Shown here in pieces: positions 1 to 7,069 of a stretch of 64,000 bases of DNA. This stretch comes from Caballeronia insecticola. Lineage in GTDB: Bacteria > Pseudomonadota > Gammaproteobacteria > Burkholderiales > Burkholderiaceae. The stretch spans positions 558,001-622,000 of the forward strand of contig NC_021289.1 in assembly GCF_000402035.1 (NCBI RefSeq), given 5' to 3'. The notes below the pieces were generated by a model, which was not told the origin of the DNA, did no database searches, and was given only the letters and a program-made list of their open reading frames with translations. The position numbers were made by a program, and so were the translations under genes. Position 1 is the stretch's first letter. Every line of letters begins with the position of its first letter.

Positions 1-1
1 T

Positions 2-88
2 GAAGACGACGGCTACGTGTTTGCCCTGAACCCCGGTGTGCAAGGCTTACCGGAACCGCACTACGCCGGAATGTTACCGGTCGCATAA
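2..88 (+). CDS. C-terminal end of an unidentified protein (partial)
   Basis: An open frame enters from the left edge and stops at TAA 86-88, giving 28 residues (EDDGYVFALNPGV...AGMLPVA). A hairpin-type terminator follows at once, as expected for the true 3' end of a gene. The fragment is too short for me to name the family. Its position before an MFS carrier and a uronate dehydrogenase locus suggests a sugar-acid enzyme, but that is only context. Confidence 0.6.
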   Translation, partial: EDDGYVFALNPGVQGLPEPHYAGMLPVA

Positions 89-106
89 ATTGCGCATCCA
101 CCTATG

Positions 107-134
107 AAAACGGGGCCGAACAACGGCCCGTTTT
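107..134 (+). terminator. Rho-independent terminator after the left-edge gene
   Basis: AAAACGGGGCC and GGCCCGTTTT form a stem with a short GAACAAC loop, followed by TTTTGCTTTC. It sits 19 bases after the stop codon at 86-88. Confidence 0.75.
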
Positions 135-278
135 GCTTTCATTCTGCAAGCTTTGGGATTAAAGCACCTTTGGTGCACCGCATTGGCGCACATCAAACGT
201 GAACCCAGTCAAGCTTAGGAACCGATACCAAGGCTAAACACCAGTTCTTTACTGTCTCCTTAGAGAGTAGTCTCCGCA

Positions 279-293
279 GGTACTACGAGTACC
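279..293. promoter_or_regulatory. Inverted repeat upstream of the MFS gene, possible operator
   Basis: GGTACT-ACG-AGTACC is a perfect 6+3+6 inverted repeat ending about 35 bases before the MFS start codon, where a repressor site would be expected. A weaker repeat, GCACC-TTT-GGTGC, lies at 164-176. The binding protein is unknown; the GntR regulator at 1779-2564 is the nearest candidate. Confidence 0.35.
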
Positions 294-328
294 CAGCGAG
301 CTAATTCTTCTATCCGGAGGAGACATAG

Positions 329-1675
329 ATGGACCTTGAATCTCGCACCATGAAACGCGTGATGTTTCGCCTCGTGCCGTTCCTGATCTTGTGCTACTTC
401 ATCGCATATCTGGATCGTGTCAACGTCGGCTTTGCCGCATTGCAGATGAACAAAGCGCTCGGCTTCACCGCGAGCATGTTCGGTTTTGGCGCAGGCATCT
501 TCTTCATCGCCTATTTCTTTTTCGAGGTTCCGTCCAACCTGCTGCTCGAACGATTCGGCGCACGTCGCTGGATCGCGCGGATCATGTTCACATGGGGCAT
601 TCTTGCCGCGGCGATGGCGTTTATCCCGCACATCGCGCAGTCGACGGGACTCTCCAATGCGTACGTGTTCTATGGCTTGCGCATCCTGCTCGGCGTCGCG
701 GAAGCGGGCTTCTTTCCCGGCATCATTTTCTTGCTGACGTTGTGGTTTCCTGCGAAGTATCGGGGACGCGTCGTCGGCTATTTCATGGCGGCCATTCCGC
801 TGTCCACCGTGATCGGCGGGCCGATTTCCGGCGCGCTGCTGACGATGGACGGCATGGGCGGCATGCAAGGCTGGCAATGGCTTTATCTGATCGAAGCATT
901 GCCTGCGCTGCTGCTTGCGTTCGTCGTGTTCTTCTATTTGACCGACAAGCCCGCCGATGCACACTGGCTCGCCGACGAAGAGCGCGAGTGGCTCGTCAAG
1001 CGTCAGGCGCATGAACGCGCGCATCGCGAGGCAGTGCATTCGTTCAGCGTGAAGCAGGCTATCTTCAATCCGCGCGTGCTCGCCATCGCGTTGATCTACT
1101 TCGGCGCCAACGCGACCAACTATGGTCTGAGCTTCTTCCTGCCGCAGATCGTCAAGTCGTTCGGGCTGACCAATCTTCAGACGGGCTTCGTCACGTCGTT
1201 GCCGTATATCGTCGGCGTGATCAGCATGGTGCTGTGGGGCCGGCATTCGGATCGCAAGCTCGAACGCCGCTGGCACGTCGCGATTGCGTTGATGGTGGCG
1301 GCGGGCGGTATCGCGGCATCGGCGGGACTGGATAACCCGGTCCTGAAGATGATCGCGCTCTCGATCGCGGGCTTCGGCATCTTCGGTTGCCTGCCGGTGA
1401 TCTGGACGTTGCCGGCATCGTTCCTGTCGGGCGCTGCGGCCGCAGGCGGCATTGCAGCGATCAATTCGCTCGGCAATCTCGCGGGTTTCTTCGGTCCCTA
1501 TGTCATGGGCTGGATCAAGGACAGCACCGGCAGCTTCGGCGCGGGTTTGCTGTGTCTCTCGGGTGCGGGCATGATCGGCGTGGCGGCGGTATTGCTGCTG
1601 CATCACGACTCCGCGCTGGAGACGATTGCCAACGCGCATGACCTCGAAGAGCCCGAGCCGAACTTGGCTCGTTGA
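329..1675 (+). CDS. MFS transporter, anion:cation symporter (ACS) type
   Basis: A 448-residue, 12-helix major facilitator of the ACS family (tartrate/hydroxyphenylacetate/aldarate-type carriers). It begins with the family signature PFLILCYFIAYLDRVNVGFAA in the first helix and has the FEVPSNLLLERFGARRW loop after helix 2; a central hydrophilic loop lies around residues 200-240. The start is set by a strong CGGAGGAGA ribosome site at 315-323. The substrate cannot be read from sequence. Its neighbours (a GntR regulator facing it and a divergent uronate dehydrogenase operon) make a sugar acid such as a uronate or aldarate the best guess. It sits in the inner membrane and probably uses proton symport. 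Confidence 0.85.
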   Translation: MDLESRTMKRVMFRLVPFLILCYFIAYLDRVNVGFAALQMNKALGFTASMFGFGAGIFFIAYFFFEVPSNLLLERFGARRWIARIMFTWGILAAAMAFIPHIAQSTGLSNAYVFYGLRILLGVAEAGFFPGIIFLLTLWFPAKYRGRVVGYFMAAIPLSTVIGGPISGALLTMDGMGGMQGWQWLYLIEALPALLLAFVVFFYLTDKPADAHWLADEEREWLVKRQAHERAHREAVHSFSVKQAIFNPRVLAIALIYFGANATNYGLSFFLPQIVKSFGLTNLQTGFVTSLPYIVGVISMVLWGRHSDRKLERRWHVAIALMVAAGGIAASAGLDNPVLKMIALSIAGFGIFGCLPVIWTLPASFLSGAAAAGGIAAINSLGNLAGFFGPYVMGWIKDSTGSFGAGLLCLSGAGMIGVAAVLLLHHDSALETIANAHDLEEPEPNLAR

Positions 1676-1701
1676 ATGGCTCGTTGAAGGGTTCGTTGAA
1701 G
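1666..1701 (+). repeat. Three tandem 12-bp units across the MFS stop codon
   Basis: GGCTCGTTGAAT, GGCTCGTTGAAG and GGTTCGTTGAAG follow each other directly. The first unit contains the TGA stop of the MFS gene, so the end of the reading frame has been copied twice into the 3' untranslated region. Probably a slippage product; no function is implied. Confidence 0.7.
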
Positions 1702-1727
1702 GGTCCGCTAAGGCCTTCAGATGGACG

Positions 1728-1758
1728 AGAGGGACCGTGAGCGACTGACGGTCCCTCT
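1728..1758. terminator. Bidirectional terminator between convergent MFS and GntR genes
   Basis: AGAGGGACCGT and ACGGTCCCTCT form an 11-bp stem with a 9-base loop between the converging 3' ends. A short T-rich tail follows on the plus side. Confidence 0.65.
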
Positions 1759-1778
1759 TGCGTTTATTCGATGCAACT

Positions 1779-2564
1779 TCATTCCGACGACGCCTGCGCG
1801 CGGCGCAATCTCTCCCGGCTATTGATCAGATGCAGCCGCATCGCGGTGCGTGCCGAATCGGCGTCGCCGCGTTCGATGGCATCCGCGATCTGTTCATGCT
1901 CGCGATTCACGCGCATCAGATACTCGGCGTATTGCTCGCGCGGAATCGGCGTGGCGGTGATGCGCGTGCGCGGAATCATTCGCGTGCCGAGATGCTCCAT
2001 GATCTCGACGAAATAACGATTGCCCGTCGCATGCGCGATCTCCATGTGAAAGCGTAAATCGGGCGACACCGTATCGGCGGCCTTATCGACGCTCTGCTCG
2101 AAATCGGCGAGGGCGGCGCGCATGGTCGCGAGCCGCGAGGGATCGCAGCGCAAGGCCGCGAGCCCCGCGCATTCGGTCTCCAGACTGATGCGCAATTCGA
2201 GGATGGCCAGCGCGTCGATGGAACCGGCGACATCGGCGGGATCGAGTTGCAGCAACGTCGATGCACCCGCTTCGCATACGAACGTGCCGATGCCATGCCG
2301 CGTCTCCACGAGCCCCGCAGCCTGCAGTCGCGATAGCGCCTCGCGCACGACGGTGCGGCTCACACCAAACCGCTGCACCATCTCGGCTTCGGTCGCGAGC
2401 CGGCTGCCGGCGTTCAGTTCCTTCGAATCGATTTGCGCGCGCAACGCATCGACCAATTGCGATGTGAGACTGCGGCGCGCGCCCGACGAGGACGCGGAGA
2501 AAGTGTCGGAGGGATGAACTGGCGATAGCGTCACGGCGTTCTCGTTGGTCTGGGTTTTACACAC
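1779..2564 (-). CDS. GntR-family transcriptional regulator (FadR/FCD subgroup)
   Basis: 261 residues. A winged helix-turn-helix occupies about residues 30-100 (EAEMVQRFGVSRTVVREALSRLQAAGLVETRHGIGTFV), followed by an all-helical FCD effector domain with the usual metal-site histidines and acidic residues (for example LRFHMEIAHATGN). The start is a GTG at 2562-2564; no other start lies before the DNA-binding domain. It is divergent from udh and convergent with the MFS gene, so it most likely represses or activates both in response to a uronate or aldarate. Inverted repeats before udh and before the ABC permease share a TATG-CGTCAT-type core that may be its operator. Confidence 0.85.
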   Translation of the reverse strand: MCKTQTNENAVTLSPVHPSDTFSASSSGARRSLTSQLVDALRAQIDSKELNAGSRLATEAEMVQRFGVSRTVVREALSRLQAAGLVETRHGIGTFVCEAGASTLLQLDPADVAGSIDALAILELRISLETECAGLAALRCDPSRLATMRAALADFEQSVDKAADTVSPDLRFHMEIAHATGNRYFVEIMEHLGTRMIPRTRITATPIPREQYAEYLMRVNREHEQIADAIERGDADSARTAMRLHLINSRERLRRAQASSE

Positions 2565-2565
2565 A

Positions 2566-2614
2566 TTGACAAATCGGTCGGTAAATGATGATATGCGTCA
2601 TGCAGTGATATGAC
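2566..2614 (+). promoter_or_regulatory. Probable udh promoter with overlapping operator-like repeats
   Basis: A perfect -35 TTGACA lies at 2566-2571, with a weak -10 (TGATAT, 2589-2594) 17 bases later. Overlapping inverted repeats cover the -10: ATGA-N6-TCAT at 2588-2601 and GTCAT-N8-ATGAC at 2597-2614. This is a common layout for repression by a divergently encoded GntR protein. Confidence 0.4.
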
Positions 2615-2674
2615 AACGTACAAGAAGACGCGTGCAGGGTAATCCCTAGCCGATCTCGCTGGAGACATGACTCG

Positions 2675-3532
2675 ATGGAACAGAACAATGCCGCGCCGTC
2701 TGCTGTGCGGTTTGCCAACGCCGCCGCGCAATTCGACCGCTTGCTGCTGACCGGTGCGGCCGGTGGAATCGGGCGCGCGATACGGCATCGTGTCGCCGAA
2801 TTCGCGCGACACGTGCGCATTTCCGATCTTCCCGGCACCTTGACGAGCGACGCTGCGCCTCACGAAGAGATCGCTCCGTGCGATCTCGCGGACCGCCAGG
2901 CCGTCGACGCACTCGCCCGAGATTGCGACGCGATCGTCCATCTCGGCGGCGTCTCGGTGGAGCGTCCGTTCGAGGAGATTCTCGAAGCCAACATCAAGGG
3001 CGTCTTCAACCTTTACGAAGCAGCGCGCCGCCAGGGCGTGAAGCGTGTCGTGTTCGCGAGCTCGAATCATGTCACGGGCTTCTATCGGCAGGACGAACGA
3101 ATCGACGCGGACGCGCGCAAGCGCCCCGATGGCTACTACGGCCTGTCGAAGTCGTTCGGCGAAGACATGGCGCAGCTCTACTTCGACCGCTACGGCATCG
3201 AGACCGTGAGCATCCGCATCGGCTCGGTGTTTCCGGAACCGAAGGACCGCCGGATGATGGCGAGCTGGATGAGTTACGACGATTTTCACGACCTGCTGCG
3301 CCGCAGTCTCTTCACGCCGGACGTCGGCCATACAATCGTGTTCGGCATGTCGGCCAATGCGCACACATGGTGGGACAACCGCTGCGCCGCGCATTTGGGC
3401 TTCGTGCCGCGCGACTCGTCCGAGCAGTTCCGCGAACGAATCGAAGCGACGCCGCCGCCCGCGCCGACCGATCCCGTCGCGGTGCTGCAGGGCGGCGCCT
3501 TCACGACCACCGGCCCGTTCGACCCGGTTTAA
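2675..3532 (+). CDS. udh: Uronate dehydrogenase (NAD-dependent)
   Basis: 285 residues, extended short-chain dehydrogenase fold. The nucleotide-binding LLLTGAAGGIGRAI motif is near residues 23-36, the SSNHVTGFY substrate-loop signature follows, and the catalytic YYGLSKSFGED (YxxxK) is near residues 152-162. The ANAHTWWDN signature and overall length are those of characterised uronate dehydrogenases (EC 1.1.1.203), which oxidise galacturonate or glucuronate with NAD+ to the aldaro-lactone. The start is fixed by GGAGA at 2661-2665. It leads an operon-like run with an ABC importer. The next step, aldarate dehydration, is encoded about 15 kb away (gudD, 18123-19397). Confidence 0.88.
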   Translation: MEQNNAAPSAVRFANAAAQFDRLLLTGAAGGIGRAIRHRVAEFARHVRISDLPGTLTSDAAPHEEIAPCDLADRQAVDALARDCDAIVHLGGVSVERPFEEILEANIKGVFNLYEAARRQGVKRVVFASSNHVTGFYRQDERIDADARKRPDGYYGLSKSFGEDMAQLYFDRYGIETVSIRIGSVFPEPKDRRMMASWMSYDDFHDLLRRSLFTPDVGHTIVFGMSANAHTWWDNRCAAHLGFVPRDSSEQFRERIEATPPPAPTDPVAVLQGGAFTTTGPFDPV

Positions 3533-3564
3533 TGCATGCAAGATGCAATATCACGGTATTCGTA

Positions 3565-3578
3565 GTATGTCGTCATAC
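3565..3578. promoter_or_regulatory. Inverted repeat between udh and the ABC operon
   Basis: GTATG-TCGT-CATAC is a perfect 5+4+5 repeat about 57 bases before the permease start. It shares the core TATG(T)CGTCAT with the region before udh, which points to one regulator acting at both places. Confidence 0.4.
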
Positions 3579-3634
3579 ATCCAGTTCTGGACGTACCGGG
3601 TAAGGCGCCCAACTTCACAGGGATATTTGCCGCC

Positions 3635-4381
3635 ATGTTTTCTCTAGATTTCTCCCCGCTGATCCCGTACTGGCCGACCTTCCTGCTGGGTGCGTGGCTC
3701 ACGCTCAAGATGACGTGCGTGGCCGTGTTCTTCGGCCTGATCCTCGGCATGCTCGTCGCGTTCGCCAAGCGCGCGAAGGTGCCGGTGCTCACGCGGCTTT
3801 GCATCATCTATATCGAGGCCGTGCGCAACACGCCGTTCCTCGTGCAGATCTTCCTGCTGTATTTCGGGCTCGCGAGCATCGGCATACGCATGCCGACCTT
3901 CGCGGCGGCTGCGCTTGCGATGACGATCAACATCGGCGCCTATGCGGCCGAGATCATTCGCGCCGGTCTGGAATCGGTGCCACGCGGACAGATCGAGGCG
4001 GCGGAATGTCTCGGTCTTTCGAAGTGGCGCATCGGCTGGCATGTGATGCTGCAGCCGTCGATCGAGAAGGTTTATCCGTCGCTGACGAGCCAGTTCCTGC
4101 TGATGATGCAGGCCTCGGCTATTGCCTCGCAGATCTCGGCCGAAGAACTCACCGCGGTTGCCAACACGGTGCAGTCCGATACCTTCCGCTCGCTCGAAAC
4201 CTATATCGTCGTGGCGGCGCTGTATCTCGTGCTGTCGCTGATCATCAAGCTCGTCGCGTGGGCGGTGGGCGAGCATCTCTTCAAGCGCCGCCGCGCGATT
4301 CGTCTGGCCGCCAAGCGCGCAGGCAAGACACCGCCCGATCCGCAGCGCATCGATACGGTCATTCCCGGAGGTGCGGCATGA
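3635..4381 (+). CDS. ABC transporter permease, polar amino acid (HisM/GlnP) type, subunit 1
   Basis: 248 residues with about five to six membrane helices and the inner-membrane EAA loop (ESVPRGQIEAAECLGLSKWRIGWHVMLQP). It is typical of the His/Glu/Gln-type permeases that act as heterodimers. It follows udh after about 100 bases and overlaps the second permease by four bases (ATGA). The family usually imports amino acids or opines; placed directly behind uronate dehydrogenase, a sugar-acid substrate is possible but unproven. The ribosome site before the start is weak. Confidence 0.85.
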   Translation: MFSLDFSPLIPYWPTFLLGAWLTLKMTCVAVFFGLILGMLVAFAKRAKVPVLTRLCIIYIEAVRNTPFLVQIFLLYFGLASIGIRMPTFAAAALAMTINIGAYAAEIIRAGLESVPRGQIEAAECLGLSKWRIGWHVMLQPSIEKVYPSLTSQFLLMMQASAIASQISAEELTAVANTVQSDTFRSLETYIVVAALYLVLSLIIKLVAWAVGEHLFKRRRAIRLAAKRAGKTPPDPQRIDTVIPGGAA

Positions 4382-5031
4382 GCGGCGGATTCACGACCTC
4401 GCACTTCGTCTATCTGGTGCAATCGATCGGCTGGACGCTGGCGCTCTCCGCGCTCGCGTTCGTGCTGGGCGGCATCGGCGGATTCGGCGTGATGCTCGCG
4501 CGCATTTCGCCGCGTGTGTGGCTGTCGCGCGTGGCGCTCGTTTATATCGAAGCGATTCAGGGCATCCCGTTGCTGATTCTGCTGTTCATCGTGTACTTCG
4601 GCCTGTCGGTGTATGGCTATCAAGTGCCTGCGCTCGTCGCGGCGGGCATGGCGCTGATGGTCTATTCGAGCGCCTATCTCGGCGATATCTGGCGCGGCTG
4701 TATCGAAGCGATGCCCAAGCCGCAATGGGAAGCGTCGGAGTGTCTGTCGCTGTCGCGCTGGCAGACCTTGCGCCTCGTCATCATCCCGCAGGCGATGCGC
4801 CTTGCCTTGCCGCCGACCGTCGGCTTTCTGGTGCAACTCATCAAGATGACGTCGCTTGCCTCGGTCATCGGTTTCATCGAACTGACGCGCGCGGGTCAGA
4901 TCATCAACAACTCGATCTTCCAGCCGTTCCTCATCTTCGGACTGGTCGGCGCTTTCTATTTCGTCCTGTGCTATCCGCTTTCGCGCTGGAGCCAATCGAT
5001 GGAGAACAAGCTCAATGTCAGCAATCGTTAA
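4378..5031 (+). CDS. ABC transporter permease, polar amino acid type, subunit 2
   Basis: 217 residues, paired with the preceding permease; its start ATG overlaps the upstream TGA. The EAA loop is visible as EAMPKPQWEASECLSLSRWQTLRLVIIPQ near the middle. The 3' end overlaps the ATPase gene by 17 bases, so the four components are almost certainly translated from one message. Confidence 0.85.
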   Translation: MSGGFTTSHFVYLVQSIGWTLALSALAFVLGGIGGFGVMLARISPRVWLSRVALVYIEAIQGIPLLILLFIVYFGLSVYGYQVPALVAAGMALMVYSSAYLGDIWRGCIEAMPKPQWEASECLSLSRWQTLRLVIIPQAMRLALPPTVGFLVQLIKMTSLASVIGFIELTRAGQIINNSIFQPFLIFGLVGAFYFVLCYPLSRWSQSMENKLNVSNR

Positions 5032-5743
5032 AGTCGACGATATTCACAAGAGCTTCGGCTCCAATCACGTTCTGAAGGGCGTGTCGTTCGAAGTCAACAA
5101 GGGCGAGATGATCGCCGTGATCGGCGCGAGCGGTTCCGGCAAGAGCACGGCGCTGCGCTGCCTCGACCGGCTGGAGACAATCGATCAAGGCCAGATCGAA
5201 GTGTGCGGCATTCGCGTCGACGATCCCAAGGTCGACCTGCATCTGTTGCGGCGCGAAGTGGGCATCGTGTTTCAGAGCTATAACCTGTTTCCGCATCTGA
5301 CCGTGGAAGAGAACATCGTGCTCGCGCTGCGCCACGTGAAGAAGCTCGCGCGCGACGAGGCACGGCGCATCGCGATGAACGTGCTGGAACAAGTCGGTCT
5401 CGGACAGAAGGCGGACGCGTATCCCGAACAATTGTCGGGCGGACAACAGCAGCGCGTGGCGATCGCGCGTTCGCTTGCGATGTCGCCGAAGGTCATGCTG
5501 TTCGACGAAGTGACGTCCGCGCTCGATCCGCAACTGACCGGCGAAGTGCTGCGCGTGATGGAAGACCTCGCCGCAGACGGCATGACGATGCTGCTCGTCA
5601 CGCACGAGATGGCGTTCGCCAAGCGCGTGGCGGATCGCATCATCTACATGCATCAGGGCAAGGTGTGGGAAGTCGGCGACGGCAGCATGCTCGACGCGCC
5701 GCGCACACCGGAACTGCGCGCATTTCTCGATAACGGGCTTTGA
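5015..5743 (+). CDS. ABC transporter ATP-binding protein, polar amino acid type
   Basis: 242 residues, the normal length for GlnQ/HisP-type ATPases. Walker A is IGASGSGKSTALR (about residues 33-45), the signature is LSGGQQQRVAIARSLAM, Walker B is VMLFDEVTSALDP, and the H-loop is LVTHEM. One deviation: the Walker B end reads DEVTSALD where most homologues have DEPTSALD. This V is seen in a subset of these ATPases and keeps the catalytic Glu. It powers the two upstream permeases. Confidence 0.88.
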   Translation: MSAIVKVDDIHKSFGSNHVLKGVSFEVNKGEMIAVIGASGSGKSTALRCLDRLETIDQGQIEVCGIRVDDPKVDLHLLRREVGIVFQSYNLFPHLTVEENIVLALRHVKKLARDEARRIAMNVLEQVGLGQKADAYPEQLSGGQQQRVAIARSLAMSPKVMLFDEVTSALDPQLTGEVLRVMEDLAADGMTMLLVTHEMAFAKRVADRIIYMHQGKVWEVGDGSMLDAPRTPELRAFLDNGL

Positions 5744-5791
5744 TATCCGCAACATCAATCCATGCACCATCAATAACGACGGAGACATCAC

Positions 5792-6589
5792 TTGAAAGCA
5801 AAGACACTCATCGCACGCGCGGCCGTAGCAACCCTGATGCTGGCCGGCGCGATGCATAGCGCAATGGCCGACCAGCTCGACGACATCAAGAAGGCGGGCG
5901 TCGTGCGCGTCGCGATCGCCATGGGCACGCCGCTCTTCAGCTATGCGGACGAGAACCTGAAGCCCGCAGGTTCGGATGTCGATACCGCCGCCGCGCTCGC
6001 AAAGGACCTCGGCGTGAAGCTGGAACTCGTGCAGATCACCAACGCCGCGCGCATCCCGACGCTGCAGGCGAAGCGCGCGGACCTCGTCATCGCCGACTTG
6101 TCGATCACGCCGGAGCGCGCCAAGGTCGTCGATTTCTCGGTGCCGTATGCGGTGATCACGATCATCGTCGGCGGCGTGAAGACGATCAAGGTGAAGGACT
6201 ATGCGGACCTCGACGGCAAGACCATCGGCCTCACGCGCGCCACGGTGAACGATACGCTCACCACGCAACAGGCGAAGGGCGCGCAGATTCAGCGCTATGA
6301 AGACGACGCGACGCTCATTACGTCGATGGTCACCGGTCAGATCGATGTCTTCTCGAGCACGCCGTCGAACCTGCAGGAGATGCAGCATCGCGCGCCGCAA
6401 CGGAACATCGAGATGAAGTTCGAGCAGAAGAACTTCGATCTGGGCATTGCGATGAACAAGGACCAGCCGCGCCTGAAGGACTGGGTCAACAACTGGGTCA
6501 GCACGAACATGAAGAGCGGCAACCTCAACACGATCTACAAGAAGTACCACGGCCGCGATCTGCCGGATACCGTCCGCAAGGGCGCGTAA
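5792..6589 (+). CDS. Periplasmic substrate-binding protein of the polar amino acid-type ABC importer
   Basis: 265 residues, SBP family 3 (bac_PBP3). A signal peptide ends near AMHSAMA-DQLDD. The family core follows: VVRVAIAMGTPLFSYAD at the N-terminal lobe and LVIADLSITPERAKVVDFSVPY at the hinge. The start codon is TTG at 5792-5794, supported by GGAGA at 5781-5785 and by the signal peptide beginning MKAKTLIARAAVATLML. Last gene of the importer operon. The substrate is not readable from sequence; genomic context suggests something handled by uronate dehydrogenase. Confidence 0.85.
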   Translation: MKAKTLIARAAVATLMLAGAMHSAMADQLDDIKKAGVVRVAIAMGTPLFSYADENLKPAGSDVDTAAALAKDLGVKLELVQITNAARIPTLQAKRADLVIADLSITPERAKVVDFSVPYAVITIIVGGVKTIKVKDYADLDGKTIGLTRATVNDTLTTQQAKGAQIQRYEDDATLITSMVTGQIDVFSSTPSNLQEMQHRAPQRNIEMKFEQKNFDLGIAMNKDQPRLKDWVNNWVSTNMKSGNLNTIYKKYHGRDLPDTVRKGA

Positions 6590-6769
6590 GAACCGCGCAC
6601 GCACGCTTCAGGACAGCCGCGCGGGATCGCTTAGTGCCCGCGCGATTGTCGGTCCGCGTTCACCATCGCGAAGAGCAAGCGGGCGGCGACTTCCTCCAGA
6701 CGACCGCTGTTCTCGCGAAGGCCAGGCGGCCGCGGATCGGTTAGCGGGCCTCGCGCCCCTCAGACAACG

Positions 6770-6803
6770 GGCGGGGCCGGGTCATCCGACTCGGCCCCGC
6801 CCG
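6770..6803 (+). terminator. GC-rich hairpin downstream of the ABC operon
   Basis: GGGCGGGGCCG (6770-6780) pairs perfectly with CGGCCCCGCCC (6793-6803). There is no clear T tract on the plus strand, although a T-rich run is present on the minus strand. It may be a terminator or an mRNA-stabilising stem. The rest of 6590-6769 holds nothing I can recognise. Confidence 0.45.
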
Positions 6804-6805
6804 CG

Positions 6806-6983
6806 TTTGCATTTCGCATACAAAAAACTTTCCCGCATTTCGCATGCAATATGCCGACCGCTCGTGCTCTTGCGAGCCGCTGCGGAATCTCGCTCGTCCC
6901 CGCGCCGCAAGGCTGTGGCAGGGTGTAAGACAATTTGCGCGCCCCGGCATACACTGCCTCTGCATTTTGCATCGTGCATTCAA
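6806..6983. promoter_or_regulatory. Repeated GCATTTCGCAT-type sites upstream of poxB
   Basis: Two near-identical 15-mers, GCATTTCGCATACAA (6809-6823) and GCATTTCGCATGCAA (6835-6849), lie 26 bases apart. A related GCATTTTGCAT plus TGCATTCAA sits at 6962-6983. The first copy is embedded in a near-palindrome TTTGCAT-N5-ATACAAA. The stretch 6590-7069 contains no credible gene, and these repeats look like operator sites for the poxB promoter. The regulator is unknown. Confidence 0.4.
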
Positions 6984-7069
6984 TGAGCCGTTGCACTCAT
7001 TGCCCAACGCGCGCCGCTCGGGTGCACGGACCCGCCATCCTTCGGAACCTTATCCATACGGAACCCATC

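Noticed and set aside
260..1639. 459-codon minus-strand open frame opposite the MFS gene
   Set aside because: Arg/His/Asp-rich shadow frame of a GC-rich gene; no family resemblance. The plus strand encodes a clear MFS carrier with a ribosome site.
6741..7007. Overlapping small minus-strand frames in the gap before poxB
   Set aside because: Low-complexity, mutually overlapping frames without ribosome sites; the gap is better explained as regulatory DNA.
6935..7069. 45-codon N-terminal extension of poxB
   Set aside because: Not part of the conserved PoxB protein, whose N-terminus matches the ATG at 7070.
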